A stretch of 44,305 nucleotides of DNA from Nodosilinea sp. LEGE 06152 (GTDB taxonomy: Bacteria > Cyanobacteriota > Cyanobacteriia > Phormidesmidales > Phormidesmidaceae). Made by a program: the position numbers and the translations under genes. Each line of letters opens with the position of its first letter. The stretch's first letter is position 1. The DNA is taken from positions 1 through 44,305 of the forward strand of contig NZ_JADEWR010000008.1 of assembly GCF_015207525.1 (NCBI RefSeq), in the 5' to 3' direction. The notes below the pieces were generated by a model, which was given only the letters and a program-made list of their open reading frames with translations, was not told where the DNA came from and made no database searches. Shown one piece after another: positions 43,766-44,305 of the stretch.

Positions 43766-44194
43766 TTAGAGAAAATCCCAGAGTTGTTCGGGAACGAGGC
43801 GGTGAGGGCCAGTGCGGAGGGCAGAGGGCGATCGCCATACCGCCTCAAACTGCCGCTTCCCCTCCATCGCCATCAGACTCTCCTGTTCATACAGCGATTC
43901 ATCCACAAACCGCCCGTCGTAGACAAACACGATCTCGTGCCCCGGTGCCCCCTCGTAGACGAAAATGTTCTCCACGATGCCCAGTAACACAACCCCGGTA
44001 ATATCTACCCCCAGCTCCTCCTTAATTTCTCGAATGGCCGCATCGGCGCTGGTTTCGCCAAAGTCAATGCCACCCCCCAGGGGTCGCGCAAAGCCCCGCT
44101 CCTTGACCGAGTCGTAGCTCTCATGCACCAAAATCTCCTCCCCCCGCCGCAGCAGACAGATCGAAATTGGCCGAATCCTTGCTTTTTTGCCCAT
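43766..44194 (-). CDS. NUDIX hydrolase
   Basis: A 142-residue NUDIX protein, hydrolysing a nucleoside diphosphate linked to some moiety, with Mg2+. The full box G-x5-E-x7-R-E-U-x-E-E-x-G is present at residues 41-62 (G41, E47, R55, E56, E59, E60, G62). A textbook AGGAGG precedes the ATG. The substrate cannot be told from the sequence. It converges on the ndh operon across the repeat element. Confidence 0.93.
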   Translation of the reverse strand: MGKKARIRPISICLLRRGEEILVHESYDSVKERGFARPLGGGIDFGETSADAAIREIKEELGVDITGVVLLGIVENIFVYEGAPGHEIVFVYDGRFVDESLYEQESLMAMEGKRQFEAVWRSPSALRTGPHRLVPEQLWDFL

Positions 44195-44232
44195 GAATAG
44201 CCTCCTAAATCGCCTGTCTCAGCATAGAGAGA

Positions 44233-44305
44233 ATTGAGAATTCAAAATGAACAATTCAAAATTCAAAACGGCCCGTCATCTTTGAATTTTGAACTTTGAA
44301 TTTTG
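44233..44305. repeat. AT-rich GAATTCAAAA repeat, running off the window
   Basis: Short ATTCAAAA units on the left (44239-44268) face TTTGAATTTTGAA units on the right (44281-44305), giving an inverted arrangement across the spacer CGGCCCGTCATC. Similar TTTTGAACTTTGAA sequence appears at 37198-37212. It is a common cyanobacterial intergenic repeat with no known role. Confidence 0.65.

Overview
The window is chromosomal DNA of a cyanobacterium. The evidence is the dense GCGATCGC (HIP1) octamers, ferredoxin-type nitrite and nitrate reductases with the cyanobacterial regulators NtcB and CnaT, a perfect NtcA box before nirA, an NDH-1 NdhF/NdhD pair of the CO2-uptake type, and short palindromic intergenic repeats. 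The GC-rich coding style and repeat load resemble filamentous Leptolyngbya/Nodosilinea-like lineages, but this is an impression and not a determination.

Layout. (1) 1-3.8 kb: a 21-bp tandem repeat, a small conserved-looking protein, an ABC1/UbiB kinase, and a convergent Hva1-TUDOR + DUF3140 fusion. (2) 4.2-15.3 kb: an accessory run of envelope and stress-type genes: Zn-dependent dehydrogenase, secreted Pro/Asn-rich protein, SRPBCC protein, YihY/BrkB, fasciclin, DoxX, MgtC, DUF6335-like, CHAD, DUF3616 and DedA. It also holds a remnant of a P-type cation ATPase. (3) 15.3-28 kb: nitrate assimilation. cnaT, ntcB and nirB lie on the minus strand; nirA, narB and a PsiE-like gene lie on the plus strand; modA and a fused modBC supply molybdate for the nitrate reductase cofactor. 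The nitrate transporter often found between nirA and narB is absent, and the gap is full of repeats. A C2-like + papain-like protein of unknown role lies between psiE and modBC. (4) 28.3-31.1 kb: xi-class glutathione transferase and 6-phosphogluconate dehydrogenase. (5) 31.7-36.2 kb: a metal-homeostasis block with an SmtB/ZiaR-type sensor, a Zn/Cd/Co-type P1B ATPase whose promoter carries a perfect operator-like inverted repeat, a small membrane protein, and pentapeptide-repeat protein overlapping cutA. (6) 36.5-39.6 kb: a membrane protein and a large coiled-coil/PLD-like/TPR protein. (7) 40-44.2 kb: ndhF-ndhD of a CO2-hydrating NDH-1 complex and a NUDIX hydrolase.

How the genes work together. 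The best-supported module is nitrate assimilation: NtcA and NtcB (with CnaT) would activate nirA-narB, ferredoxin would supply electrons to both reductases, and ModA-ModBC would deliver molybdate. The metal block is a self-contained sense-and-export circuit. The candidates for something undescribed are the C2/papain-like protein, the coiled-coil/PLD/TPR protein, the TUDOR-DUF3140 fusion, a small inverted-repeat element family, and a repeat translated inside the ModB-ModC linker. I saw no CRISPR array, rRNA, confident tRNA or complete insertion sequence. All family calls come from reading the sequence and recalled family features, with no database search.
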